Source of the DNA: Dromiciops gliroides
Lineage: Eukaryota; Chordata; Mammalia; Microbiotheria; Microbiotheriidae
NCBI RefSeq assembly: GCF_019393635.1
Contig: NC_057862.1
Location: forward strand, 479,946,669-480,010,668
Direction: 5' to 3'
DNA length: 64,000 nucleotides
In this document: in pieces, positions 45,321-55,320 of the stretch
Layout: the number at the start of each line of letters is the position of its first letter
Numbering within the stretch: position 1 is the stretch's first letter
The notes under the pieces: generated by a model
The model's database searches: none
Seen by the model: only the letters and a program-made list of their open reading frames with translations
What the model was told of the DNA's origin: nothing
Translations under genes and position numbers: made by a program

Positions 45321-45772
45321 TGTGATGAAATAATGAGATTTAGCAGATACTCAAACACCCAACTGGGGATTAATCTAGACTGATTGAATCAAGTGAGAGT
45401 GATTAACTGCTGATTAGCCTACTTCAAGTTAAATGGATTGTAATCACACCTTGAGAATACCTTCAGAAAAAATGGATTTGGATGATGCCAACCAATCAGC
45501 TTGAAGCAGTGTGTAAGGACCACCTATGTTCCAGACCTATAAAAAGCTTCCACAATCAGTTTGCTGGAGAGAGTTCGTGATTGAAGCAGGCTTGTGGCAG
45601 AGGACTTGAGGAAGAACCAAACCAGGCTGGAACTGTAGACTAAACAGGCTTTTTTCTTAACTTTCTGAACTCTATGGGAATATCTGTATGCTTGAATAAA
45701 TGTTTAATGCCCAATGACTGGTGCTAAAGCTTCTAATTTAAGGCGACCACAATTTAGATTTTAAACATCACA
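45321..45772 (+). mobile_element. 5' LTR of non-coding LTR retroelement
   Basis: 452 bp with the 7-bp perfect inverted ends TGTGATG...CATCACA. A CCAAT box at 45492-45496, TATAAAAA at 45538-45545 and AATAAA at 45695-45700 give a textbook U3-R-U5. By eye it differs from the 3' LTR at 11 of 452 positions (about 2.4%), with no indels. LTRs are identical at integration, so the insertion is relatively recent, within millions of years rather than tens of millions. This depends on the substitution rate assumed. Confidence 0.92.
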
Positions 45773-45775
45773 GTT

Positions 45776-45791
45776 TGGCAACCATGAAGGG
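45776..45791 (+). promoter_or_regulatory. Primer-binding site of the LTR element
   Basis: TGGCAACCATGAAGGG starts three bases after the 5' LTR. The TGG start pairs with a tRNA CCA end. I cannot assign the tRNA with confidence. Confidence 0.65.
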
Positions 45792-47068
45792 TTTGCTGAA
45801 CCCCTCAACCTTCTGATCTTCACGTTGGGTAAGAAATTTTATGTTTGTAAGTATGTTAATGCTTCTTTTTGTGGACTTTCTGTTTTGATTTATCTTTACC
45901 TGCTTTTGCCTTTAACTAATAACTTTATAAAGCATTGGTTTATGAAAAAGAAAATAAAGGGGTTGAAGAAAACAAGAGAAACTTTATCATCATCATATTT
46001 CAAGAATCTACTTCTATTGCCATAAACTGGGACATATTTTGCTGAAATGCAGAAGTAGACAGCAAGATATTAATATGAAATGTGGAGATTTTAGATATCA
46101 AAATCAAAAATGCTCTAAATTCACTCAGAGAAATAATGTCAGTTCAAATGTTACATAAAGGTTTCCTTTTTATGCCTTTGTATCTACATTTTGAAATTAA
46201 TAGTATGAGTTTGGTTTCATAGAGATTTTCATTCTTTTAAAATTGTGTTTTGTTTTTCCAACTGATTATTTGATCAAATTATATAAAGTATTTCCTTGGT
46301 AAATTGATTACTAGGACAAGTATAAATTCTAGAAATACTCTTTTTGCAAAAAAATATTATTTGGAATCATTGTACATTGTAACTTATATTCTGACTCAAA
46401 GCAAATTCACAGTTTTTGTGATCATTTCACTTTTTTTGCTATCATTATTATTCTCAAATTTTAAAATCCATATGAGACTTGGATTATGGGAATTTACCAT
46501 TTAAGACATTAATTGCCTTTACCCATGAGAGCAATACATACAAGAGCAGGCATTGAACTCTCACAGAAGGGGAGACACTTATGAAGTCCAGGCACTGCAC
46601 AGATGGCTGGAAGTTTTCATCCCACCCATCTCATTCTACACCTGGCTTCTATTCCCCTACAATATGCCTGATGCCATGGACGTCTCAATCCCATGCATCT
46701 GATTAAGCCTGACTCAGTTTCCTCCAATATGTTCGGTGGCATGGATGTATATCCCATCCACGTATTTTAAGCCTGGCATACTGCATGTGCTGTATTTATT
46801 GCTCAATGGTAATCCCCATAATTATCTCAGATGTCATGATAAATACAGTGTTGGATTTGACCTTGACATCTGTTACCAATTATATTAGATTTTAAAATTT
46901 CTCATAATGGCATGAGGATAATTAGGCAGATGATACAAAAGGTGATGAAATAAAGATTTTAAAAAAATTCTTGTCTTCTCAATTCATGCTTTTAAGAACT
47001 TTCATTGTTTGATTTGATTACTGGCAAAACTATTTTTTACTGTTTCATCAAGGAACACCTGTTCCTAG

Positions 47069-47087
47069 AAGAAACAAAGTGGGGAAA
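47069..47087 (+). promoter_or_regulatory. Polypurine tract of the LTR element
   Basis: GAAGAAACAAAGTGGGGAAA runs up to the TGTGATG start of the 3' LTR, the position of a second-strand primer. Confidence 0.7.
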
Positions 47088-47539
47088 TGTGATGAAATAT
47101 TGAGATTTAGCATATACTCAAACACCTACCTGGAGATTAATCTAGACTGATTGAATCAAGTGAGAGTGATTAACTGCTGATTAGCCTACTTCAAGTTAAA
47201 TGGATTGTAATCACACCTTGAGAATACCTTCAGAAAAAATGGATTTGGATGATGCCAACCAATCAGCTTGAAGCAGTGTGTAAGGACCACCTATGTTCCA
47301 GACCTATAAAAAGCTTCCACAATCAGTTTGCTGGAGAGAGTTCGTGATTGAAGCAGGCTTGTGGCAGAGGACTTGAGGAAGAACCAGACCAGGCTGGAAC
47401 TGTAGGCTAAATAGGCTTTTTTCTGAACTTTCTGAACTCTATGGGAATATCTGTATGCTTGAATAAATGTTTAATGCCCAAGGACTGGTGCTAAAGCTTC
47501 TAATTTAAGGCAACCACAATTTAGATTTTAAACATCACA
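47088..47539 (+). mobile_element. 3' LTR of non-coding LTR retroelement
   Basis: 452 bp, the same length as the 5' LTR. TATAAAAA at 47305-47312 and AATAAA at 47462-47467 are retained. Differences from the 5' LTR concentrate in the first 50 and last 150 bases. The central promoter region is identical between the two copies. Confidence 0.92.
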
Positions 47540-47810
47540 ATAGTATTATATTTTTTCCAGTTACACAGAAAGATAGTTTTCAACATTTGTTTTTATAAGA
47601 TTTTTAGTTCCAAATTTTTCTCCCTTCCTCCCTTCCCTAAGACAGAAAGCAATCTGATATAGGTTATATATGTACAATTGTGTTAAACATATTTCCACAT
47701 TAGTCGTGTTGTGAAAGAAAAATTAGGACAAAAGGGAAAAAACCTCAAAAAAGAAAAAAAAAGAAGAGTAGAAATAGTATGGTTCAATCTGCATTCAGAT
47801 TCAGAAAATG

Positions 47811-48135
47811 TCTTAATTTAGACAATAGTTAATTGGTTTAGATAACAATAGTGATAATATTTATAGAGCATTTTAAAATGACTGACATTCAAAGATCAAG
47901 TTAGCCAAATATAGGGAGTTGTAACCATATTTATTTCATGAGGATGAATTTCTGGTTAAAGCAATTCTTCAACACTACCTAACCCACTGTGGAGAAGTTT
48001 TGAACTATGTAAGAAGAAAGGATAGAAATGGGGACTGCACATGTGACTTCATATATAATTAATTCTTCCCAGGTGAGGGAATTTCCTCTACTAATGAAGA
48101 GTAGGAAAATTCTTTGCAACTTATAGTTTAAAGAA
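47811..48135. other. No recognisable feature
   Basis: AT-rich unique-looking sequence. Confidence 0.4.
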
Positions 48136-48139
48136 TGGG

Positions 48140-48240
48140 GTAAAGCACTGCTAGGTTAAATGATTTGCCCAGGGTCACACAGTTAACACATGTCAGAAGT
48201 GGGATTTGATCCCCAGTCTTCTTGGCTTTGAGGATAGCAT
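48140..48240 (-). repeat. MIR-type SINE, minus strand
   Basis: 'aggttaaatgatttgcccagggtcacacagttaacacatgtcagaagtgggatttgatccccag' is the reverse MIR core. Confidence 0.7.
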
Positions 48241-48454
48241 ATTTATGCAGTTTAAATCATGGACCCTTGAAGTAAAAATTTAAGGTTTATGAAATCCTTA
48301 AAGTATTAATTCTACAACATAGCTTGTGAAAATATTATTACTTCCATGAGAAAAGTGTGTTTCACAGAAGTTGTTACTTGCCCATTCCAAAGCAGCTAGT
48401 ACATGAGAGTTCTGGGATTTGAATATAAGAGATTTTTATCATTTGATTTTGAAT

Positions 48455-48710
48455 CATAGGAGAATGCATCATAGTTCTAAAGTCAAAAGGGACATAAGAA
48501 AGAATCTGGTCCAAGCCCATAACTTTATACATAAAGAAACAAGGCCAAGGAGCTTAAATGACTTGCCCAAAGTTACACAAGGAATACATGACAAAGGCAA
48601 AATTTGAGCCCAAATCCTCAGACTCCAGAACCAATGATTTTTCTAATGTACAATGCATTTCTCCTGATTCCAGGTATAGCATTATATCCACTATATTATG
48701 CAGTTCCTCA
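48455..48710 (-). repeat. MIR-family SINE, minus strand
   Basis: 'tagttctaaagtcaaaagggacataagaaagaatctggtccaagccc', 'aacaaggccaaggagcttaaatgacttgcccaaagttacacaagg' and 'tgagcccaaatcctcagactccagaaccaatg' follow the reverse order of a MIR-family SINE. Confidence 0.65.
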
Positions 48711-48944
48711 GATTGTTTTAATGAAATCACTGGAGTGAAAGAAGTGACTCTCAAGGACAAAAACAAAATCCCTTACCAATAATCCTATCAGTGGTCTTCT
48801 TACTTTTCCCCTCTCATGTACTTTTTGCATCCCATTTTAGACTGGGAAGGTCAATAGACTACCTATTATATGGAATAAAAATTATAGTTATGGTCTTGCA
48901 AATGAAGTAATTCATTCTTGCCCTATAGCATATATGGAGTGTAG

Positions 48945-49215
48945 AGGCAGCCAGATGATACATTGGATAGAGTTCTGCACTTAGAGACAGAAAGACCTGA
49001 GTTTGAATCTTGACCTAGACATGTGTGAGATGTCTTATTCTGTGCAAGTCACTTCACTCCTTTCAAGCAATATAGAAGTATTAATACTAAGTAATAATAC
49101 CTCATGGGGTGGTTGTAAAGATAAAATGAGATAGCATATGTAAAGTGCTTTGTAAACCATACAGCAATAGATAAAAAATAGCTATTATTATTATTGTTAA
49201 TTCTTGGTGAGAATT
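48945..49215 (+). repeat. MON1/MIR-type SINE
   Basis: 'ggcagccagatgatacattggatagagttctgc', 'gacctgagtttgaatcttgacctagac', 'gtgcaagtcacttcactcc' and 'catatgtaaagtgctttgtaaacc' show the full order from head to tail. Confidence 0.7.
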
Positions 49216-49615
49216 TTATATGATTGCTGAAAAAGAGCATTAGAAGTTAAGATCAGTAAAGGGACTTTGAAGATGTTAGGTTCTACCTCTACTGGACACC
49301 CAAATCCAATCTGATGAAACAAGGTGAGGGTCATGCAATGTTCCAATTTCTGTGAAGAAACTGAGAGAAGAAATAAATTAGGAAATCAAAATAGTCAGTT
49401 GTAGATAAAATGTATATATATATTTCTAAATATAAAAAACAGTTACCAAATATCCAAGCACATTTAAAAAGTTAAATAGCAGGTTTCCAGGACAGAGCTG
49501 TGCCCCCGGGACAGGGAGTGTTCTGGGAGAGCAGAATCCAGTGGGGACTATGCAGGAGCAGTAGATAGTACTCTCATAGATAGCAGCTGAAGAGAAAAGA
49601 TGGACAATTTCCAGG
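49216..49615. other. No recognisable feature
   Basis: Unique-looking sequence; small AT-rich run near 49412. Confidence 0.4.
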
Positions 49616-49633
49616 CTTCCAAGGTTACTTCTT

Positions 49634-49794
49634 CTTTTTTTTTTTTTTTTAATTTTTGCAGGGCAATGGGGGTTAAGTGACTTGCCCAGGGTCACACAGC
49701 TAGTTAAGTGTCAAGTGTCTGAGGCTGGATTTGATCTCAGGTACTCCTGAATCCAACGCCAGTGCTATATCCACTGCGCCACCTAGCTGCCCCC
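49634..49794 (-). mobile_element. WSINE1-like SINE, minus strand
   Basis: Near-complete reverse copy with T run, flanked by the perfect 15-bp duplication ccaaggttacttctt (49619-49633 and 49795-49809). Confidence 0.9.
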
Positions 49795-49865
49795 CCAAGG
49801 TTACTTCTTTTGTGGTTGATGAAGTGAGTAACATTACAAAAGAGGCCATAGAAAGTGCAATTGGT

Positions 49866-50015
49866 GGGGGCAGCTAGGTGGGGCAGGGGATAAAGCACCA
49901 GCCCTGAATTCAGGAGGACCTGAGTTCAAATCTAGCCTCTGGTACTTGACACTTACTAGCTGTGTGACCCTGGGCACTTAACCCTCACTGCCCTGCAAAA
50001 CAAACAAACAAAAAA
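49866..50015 (+). mobile_element. WSINE1-like SINE, plus strand
   Basis: Full-length copy beginning gggggcagctaggtgg and ending in a (CAAA)n-type tail. The perfect 16-bp duplication agaaagtgcaattggt flanks it at 49850-49865 and 50016-50031. It lies head to head with the minus-strand copy 70 bp to its left. Confidence 0.9.
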
Positions 50016-50034
50016 AGAAAGTGCAATTGGTAGT

Positions 50035-51090
50035 AAAACCTATCAACACAGGAAAGTCAATCAGTGGACTGCGAATGTAATGGAAAAAACTTTAAGTCAA
50101 TTTACTAAGTTGGGAAAACCTTCTAGTACATTTTGACCTATGCAATTCTATAGAAGCCTAGAGGTTGGCTGCATATAGCAAGCCCTTGCTTTTGGGATAC
50201 CAGTGATGGAAGTTGTATTGTGAGATGGGAGATAAGACTATGTGCTGTATAGGCAGTGCCTTTGGACTGTCAATTTAACTTTCTTGGAGTTGTATAGCCT
50301 CCTCATTTTCTTTTGCAACCATTTTCATTCCATGGTCTATCCACATATTGTGAATTCTGCAAGTTTTTAAAAGGTTTAAAAAATATTTTATACTTTCAAA
50401 TGTAGGGGAAAAGTCCAAAATGGCCACACTGTTACATGGGCTGCACCTCTCTTTGTTCACCAAAAATTGACATTCAGTATTGTTACTTTGTCTTGTCTTC
50501 AATACTTGAAGTATTCAAAGGGGCTAAAAATGGAATCTGTTGCAAGATATTTTCCATAATTTCTTAAATGATTTATATAACACAGTAACTTCTCATTTTA
50601 TTATCTTCTTAGTAGAATAATAAATTATTAAAATTCAGAAAAAAGTTAATCAGCAATAGGAAACAGGTCTTTAGCATTAAAAAATCCCCAAACAAACCAA
50701 TGTTTTGAAATATCCATTTTATAGAAGAAGTTAAGGATTAAGTCATATTCTGTCTCCCTCTGATTTACAGATATTTCAGGCAGAAGCTAACAGTAGAAAC
50801 TCATACAGATAACAGCAGGTAATAGAGGATGAGCTGGCTACATGTAAAGAGTTCAGTAAATTAGTCACTCCAAAGGTGAGAGCCATAAAAAAATGCCATA
50901 GGGGAACACTGAAGGAATAAGGGAGGTTTTCTCCTCTCTCAATCAGCATGGGCTCCAGAGACGGTGATATAAAACAGCAAATGTGGACAATGTTGTTAAT
51001 ACCAATCTGTTCTTGAAAACTGGGCCTTTCAAAGATGATGGAACATTTTTAGTGACTACATGCAATTCCAGGTATTACTGCAAAAAATTA
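50035..51090. other. No recognisable feature
   Basis: Unique-looking sequence. The 75-codon minus-strand frame at 50275-50502 has no motif. Confidence 0.4.
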
Positions 51091-51094
51091 AGAA

Positions 51095-51215
51095 CCATGT
51101 ATTAAGCATTTACTACGCTTAATAGGCACTGTACTAGGTACTGGGGCCACAAAGTCAAAAATGATACAGTGTTCATTCTCAAGGGCCTTGCATTCTATTG
51201 GACAATAATTTTTAG
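51095..51215 (-). mobile_element. L2-type LINE 3' fragment, minus strand
   Basis: 'gtattaagcatttactacgcttaataggcactgtactaggtactggggccac' and 'ctcaagggccttgcattctattggacaat' are the reverse of the L2 3' region. Confidence 0.65.
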
Positions 51216-51221
51216 ATAGCA

Positions 51222-51425
51222 TAGATTTTCCTGTTCAGTTGTCTCCATCATGTCTGATTTTCTGTGACCTCATTTTGGTTTTTCCTTGGCAAAGACACTA
51301 AAGTGAGGAACTGAGGCAAACAAGGTTAAGTGACTTGACTAGGGTCACGCAGTAAGTGTCTAAAACCAGATTTGAACTCAAAGAGAGGGGTCTTCCTGAA
51401 TCCAGGCTTGTCCTCTTTCCACTGG
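51222..51425 (-). mobile_element. MON1-type SINE, minus strand, internally deleted
   Basis: 'gttcagttgtctccatcatgtctg', 'ttttggtttttccttggcaaagac' and 'aactgaggcaaacaaggttaagtgacttgactagggtcac'. A stretch that reads 'ggtttgccatttccttctcc' in full copies is missing near 51305. Confidence 0.75.
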
Positions 51426-51444
51426 GTTATCCATCTATGACAAA

Positions 51445-51705
51445 GTTGTTGTTCAGTCATTTTAGTCCTGTTTGACAATTTATTACACCATTTGGTGTTT
51501 TCTTGCAAAAATATTGAAATGGTTTGCCATTTCCTTCTTCAGCTCATTTTACAGGTGATGAAACTGAGGCAAAAAGGGTTAAGTGACTTGCCCAAGGTCA
51601 CACAACGACGAAGTGGCTGGGGCTGGATTTGAACTGAGGAAGAAGATGAATCATCCCAATTTCAGGCTTAACACTCTATCCACTGCATCACTTAGTTACC
51701 CTACT
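51445..51705 (-). mobile_element. MON1-type SINE, minus strand, full length
   Basis: 'gttgttgttcagtcattttagtcc', 'ggtttgccatttccttcttcagctcattttacaggtgatg', 'ggttaagtgacttgcccaaggtcac' and 'ctatccactgcatcacttagttaccc'. It follows the copy at 51222 in the same orientation with a gap of about 20 bp. Confidence 0.8.
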
Positions 51706-52506
51706 GAAAATTTGCAGATGCCCCAAACTAGCTGTGAAAATAGCAGGATGAAAAAGTCAGAAGCTTGAGATTGGGTTCTCTCTGTAGATAAGCAGAGCCC
51801 AACTTTGACATAAAGTTGAAAGTGAAGAAATGGGCTAAACAAAGAACAACCAAACAACAAAAAAGAACTTGATTGAAAATCCACTATGGTGACAGGGCTT
51901 AAGACCCAAGTTCAGAAGACAGTGATGTGAAAAGGGCTACAAGCAAAGCCTCAAAGGAAAAAAAGAAAGCATAGTGGACACAAGCACAATAAGAATTCCT
52001 AGACAAGGTAAGAAAGCACAAGAATTATTTAAAAAATAAAATCAGAGTAGTAGAGGAAAAATTGTGAAAAGAAATGAGAGCAGTGCAAGAAAATTGTGAA
52101 AAGAAAATTAACAAAACACAACAACAAAAAAAGAGAGAATTAACAGTTTGGTACAAGGGGCACAGAAATATTAAAGAAAATAACACTTTAAAAACAGAAT
52201 TAGCCAAATGGTAAAAGAGATACAAAAAATTCACTGAAGAAAAGAACTCCTTAAAAAAGCACAATTGGCAGAATGGTAAAAGAGGTACAAAAGCTCACTC
52301 AATAAAATAGTTGCTTAAAAATAAGAACAGGGCAACTGAAAGCAAATCTCCATTAGACTTAAAAAACAATGAAGCAAGTAAAAAAATTAAAAATAGAGGA
52401 AAATTTTAAATGTTTTATTGGAAAAACAACTGAACTGTTGGGACTACCTGAAAACCATGATAAAAAAGAAAGAGCCCAAACATGATATTAAAAAGACATT
52501 ATAAAG

Positions 52507-52654
52507 GGGGGCAGCTTGGTGGTGCAGAGGATAAAGCACTGGCCCTGGATTCAGGAGGACCTGAAGTTCAAATCTGGCCTCAGACACTTGACACTTACTA
52601 GCTGTGTGACCCCTGGGCCAAGTCACTTAACCCCTTTACCCCACAAAAAAAAAG
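52507..52654 (+). mobile_element. WSINE1-like SINE in L1 ORF1
   Basis: Full-length copy with imperfect duplication gaca(t/c)tataaag at 52495-52506 and 52655-52666. It splits the ORF1 RRM region of the decayed L1. Confidence 0.9.
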
Positions 52655-53140
52655 GACACTATAAAGGAAAACTGCCTGATATTCCAAAACAGAGGGCAAA
52701 ATAGAAATGGAAAAACAAATAGACTGATTATTTCCTGGAAGAGATCCCAAAGCAAAAACTGCCAGAAATATTATTGCATGTTCCAGGGTTCTCAGGTCAA
52801 GGAGAAAAGACTTTAAGCAGCCAGAAAGAAACCATGCAAATATCATACAGTCACAACAGGATCATAGAGTATTTAGCAACTACCATGTTAAAGAGGTTGA
52901 AGGCTTGAAATATGACATTTTGGAAGGCAAAAGAGCTTAGAATACAACCAAGAATAATTTACCCAGATAAACTGTGTATAATTATTTAGTGGAAAAAATG
53001 GCTATTTAAAGAAATAGAGGACTTTCATATTTTTTTGCTGACAAGACTAGAGTGGAAAAGAAAATTTGTTTTGGGATTTATACCAGAAATACAGAATTGG
53101 TTCAATATTAGGAAGACTATAAGAATAATTGACTATATCA

Positions 53141-53281
53141 GGGCAGCTAGGTGGCATAGCGGATAGAGCACTGGCCCTGGAGTCAGGAGTACTTGACTTC
53201 AAATCCGGCCTCTAACACTTAACACTTACTAGCTGTGTGACCTGGGCAAGTCACTTAACCCCAACTGCCTCACTAAAAAAA
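53141..53281 (+). mobile_element. WSINE1-like SINE in L1 ORF2
   Basis: Full-length copy with a perfect 20-bp duplication starting aagaataattgac (53121-53140 and 53282-53301), the longest in the window. It splits the reverse transcriptase region of the L1. Confidence 0.92.
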
Positions 53282-53654
53282 AAGAATAATTGACTATATC
53301 AATATCAAAAATAAAGAAAGTCAAATTATTATCTAAAGAAATGCAAGAAAATTTTTTGACAAAATATAATACCCAGTTAGAAACACTAGAAAGCCTAGGA
53401 ATAAATAGAGCTTTTCTTAAAACAGTAAGTAGTATCTAAAACCTAAAGCAAGCATTTTCTGTAATGGAGATAAAGTAGAAACTTCCCCAATAAAATCAGG
53501 AGTGAGGCAAGGTTGTCAACTATTACCACTATTATTCAATGTTGTATTAGAAATATGAGTTTTAATACAAGGAAAAGAAATGGAAGGAATAAGACTAGTC
53601 AATGAGGGAACAAAACAGTTACTCTTTGTAAATGTTATGATGGTATAGTTCGAT

Positions 53655-54075
53655 CTGATCAATACAATGATTTAAAATAATTCCAAAACACTCAGTGAAA
53701 GATGCTATTCACCTCTACAGAGAGAACTGATAAACTCTCTGTGCAAATAAAAGCATATTTTTAAAAAAAAACATTCTTTTGGGGCAGCTAGGTGGTGCAG
53801 TGGATAAAGCACAGGCCCTGGATTCAGGAAGACCTGAGTTCAAATCCAGCCTCAGACACTTGAGCTCTGTGACCCTGGGCAAGTCACTTAACCCCAATTG
53901 CCTCACCAAAAAAAAATTCTTTCTTTTTCTTGCATTTTATTTTTTTACAGCATGACTAATATAGAAGTATGTTTTACATGATTTCACAAATACAATGGGT
54001 ATCATATTGCTTGCTTTTTCAATGAGTGGGAGGTGGACTAAAGGGAGGTTTAGAGTTTGGAAATCAATTAAAAAA
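53655..54075 (+). repeat. Unclassified interspersed repeat, SINE inside
   Basis: 'gatcaatacaatgatttaaaataattcc', 'gaaagatgctattcacctctacagagagaactgat', 'catgactaatatagaagtatgttttacatgatttcac' and 'atcatattgcttgctttttcaatgagtgggagg' match, from memory, a sequence common in marsupial genomes. I cannot say whether it is an L1 3' UTR, an LTR tail or a separate family. Its place right after the L1 RT relic suggests linkage or a later insertion. Confidence 0.45.
53781..53912 (+). mobile_element. WSINE1-like SINE
   Basis: Near-consensus copy from ggggcagctaggtggtgcagtgg to its A tail. About 15 bases are missing in the middle ('cacttgagctctgtgac'). A short attcttt-type repeat flanks it. It splits the unclassified repeat. 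Confidence 0.88.
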
Positions 54076-54079
54076 GGAA

Positions 54080-54830
54080 TGTTAATAGCAAACAATTTTT
54101 TCCAAAATGAACAATTAAAAGTTCCTGGGTAATGTTGGAGACAGCAGTGTCAGTAGAGTAATGACTTTGGAAGCGAAATTTCAGAAGGTTGACAAGCAAA
54201 TGAAAGGAGAGGAAATGGAGAAAATGAATGTAGAGAGACTTTTCTATAAGTTTGAATGTGAAGAGAAGGATACACATTCTTCTATCTCCATTTAGCTGCA
54301 TGTGAGTAGGAGAGAAGGGAGACATATGATGAAAGCAATCCATGGTTTGTTTTGTTACCATAAGAATGAACATAGGACAAGAAATTCTAGAATAGAGAGC
54401 AGTAGAGTACTGAACTGGTTAACTATGGGGTCAAGATTGGTAAGGGACACAAGCAAGGCTGTATAGAGGGATGAGTGTGAAGTGCTGAAGAGATAGCCTG
54501 CCATCTTCAGGACAAAGAATAGACTTAGGAGAGGTAAATCATAAGGTGAGTTTGAATGATAGAACATTATGTGATAAAATAATTTTGAAGTTTTTGCTTG
54601 AGGAAATAGAACATTTTTGATGATGGTCAAGCATATGACCATCCCTAAATGTGGCTGAGGTGGAGCGGAGATGATGGGAGTTGATGAGATTGAGGAATCC
54701 TGAACTTTGAGTATTTGAAGGGACATAAATAAGTATGCTGATATCTCCTTATATAATGCCAGAATTTGGGATGGAGAGGAGAAAAAAAATACCTTCTTGG
54801 AACCAGTAGATAAATGATCAGTATAAAATA
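54080..54830 (-). mobile_element. L2 LINE fragment, minus strand
   Basis: On the minus strand the pre-RT block is readable as FQSHYSTDTAVSNIT (about 54185-54140), parallel to FQPHHSTETAFSKV of the copy at 36.7 kb. The right end ('gtggctgaggtggagcggagatgatggg') is the reverse of the endonuclease region. Two overlapping frames of 101 and 123 codons are relics without function. Confidence 0.65.
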
Positions 54831-55034
54831 CAAAGATTTTTTTGCATATTAGTAGGTTTTAATGTATTAATTCGACTTCCATCCCCCATCCCTTTGTCTT
54901 TTTCAGTTACGTGGATAGCCTGTCTTAAGTCAGTTTAACTACATTAATTGGGTAACTTTTAGACTGTCATCCTATAGGGAAAATACTTTTGGGTAGAGGG
55001 CCCTTGTGATTTCAGACCACATCATAGTATCATC

Positions 55035-55148
55035 AAAGATTTAGAATTGGAAGGAACCACAGAGCATGTCAAGTGCAACACCCTCATTTTATAGAAAAAA
55101 AAATTGAGACTTAGGGAGGTTATATAACATTCTTAGAATTGCAAAGTT

Positions 55149-55180
<32 letters not shown>

Positions 55181-55217
55181 TATGTATACATATATACATA
55201 TACACATATACACACAC

Positions 55218-55249
<32 letters not shown>

Positions 55250-55320
55250 ATAAAGGTGGGATTTAAACCCAGGTCTTTCTCATTTTAACTCCATTGTCCT
55301 ATCCTTATTCCATACTACTT
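55035..55320 (-). repeat. MIR-type SINE with a microsatellite in its core
   Basis: Left part 'agaattggaaggaaccacagagcatgtcaagtgcaacaccctcattttatag' and right part 'aaaggtgggatttaaacccaggtctttctcattttaactcc' belong to one reverse MIR. Between them (TA)n, (CA)n and (TG)n tracts at 55150-55252 have grown. Confidence 0.7.

Larger units (their letters stand above)
45773..47087 (+). mobile_element. Internal region of LTR element, no gag/pol/env
   Basis: About 1.3 kb of AT-rich sequence between the LTRs. It contains a primer-binding site at its left end and a polypurine tract at its right end. There is a splice-donor-like GGGTAAG near 45826 and imperfect tandem 63-69-bp units near 46619-46785. The longest frames are 66 codons (45825-46025 and 46304-46504) with no retroviral motif. 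A canonical provirus would carry about 6-8 kb of gag, pol and env here. The element therefore depends on proteins from another element, or suffered a precise internal loss before inserting. Confidence 0.8.
45298..47810 (-). mobile_element. L1 3'-UTR fragment split by an LTR element
   Basis: The part from 47544 ('tattatattttttccagttacacagaaagatagttttcaacatttg', 'gcaatctgatataggttatatatg', 'gaaatagtatggttcaatctgcat') parallels the 3' UTR of the L1 at 15001-15345. Its first bases, including the T run, lie at 45298-45320, left of the LTR element. The fragment is 5'-truncated near 47810. The LTR element therefore landed in an old L1 3' UTR. Confidence 0.65.
52020..53650 (+). pseudogene. Decayed L1, plus strand: ORF1 plus RT fragment
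   Basis: ORF1 coiled-coil DNA occupies about 52020-52430, with tandem 60-65-base units at 52137, 52197 and 52262. The RRM start LPENHDKK is at about 52443. A block equivalent to VKEKRL.AARKKPCKYH lies near 52795. The C-terminal domain ('aatatgacattttggaaggcaaaagagcttagaatacaaccaagaataatttaccc') is at 52907-52970. The sequence then jumps to ORF2 reverse transcriptase, with [10 protein letters not shown] near 53495 and PLLFNVVLE near 53530. The catalytic FADD-type box has decayed to FVNVMM near 53625. ORF2's endonuclease is missing between the two blocks. SINEs at 52507 and 53141 interrupt it. Orientation is opposite to the L1 at 15-19.5 kb, and this copy is far older. Confidence 0.8.

Noticed and set aside
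45825..46025. 66-codon frame inside the LTR element as an accessory gene
   Set aside because: AT-rich, no retroviral motif, length expected by chance; a splice-donor-like site overlaps its start.
53715..53909. Open frame with QLGLSDLPRVT-type peptide, also at 35693, 41928, 55546 and 62204
   Set aside because: The recurring peptide is the antisense translation of the WSINE1-like SINE.
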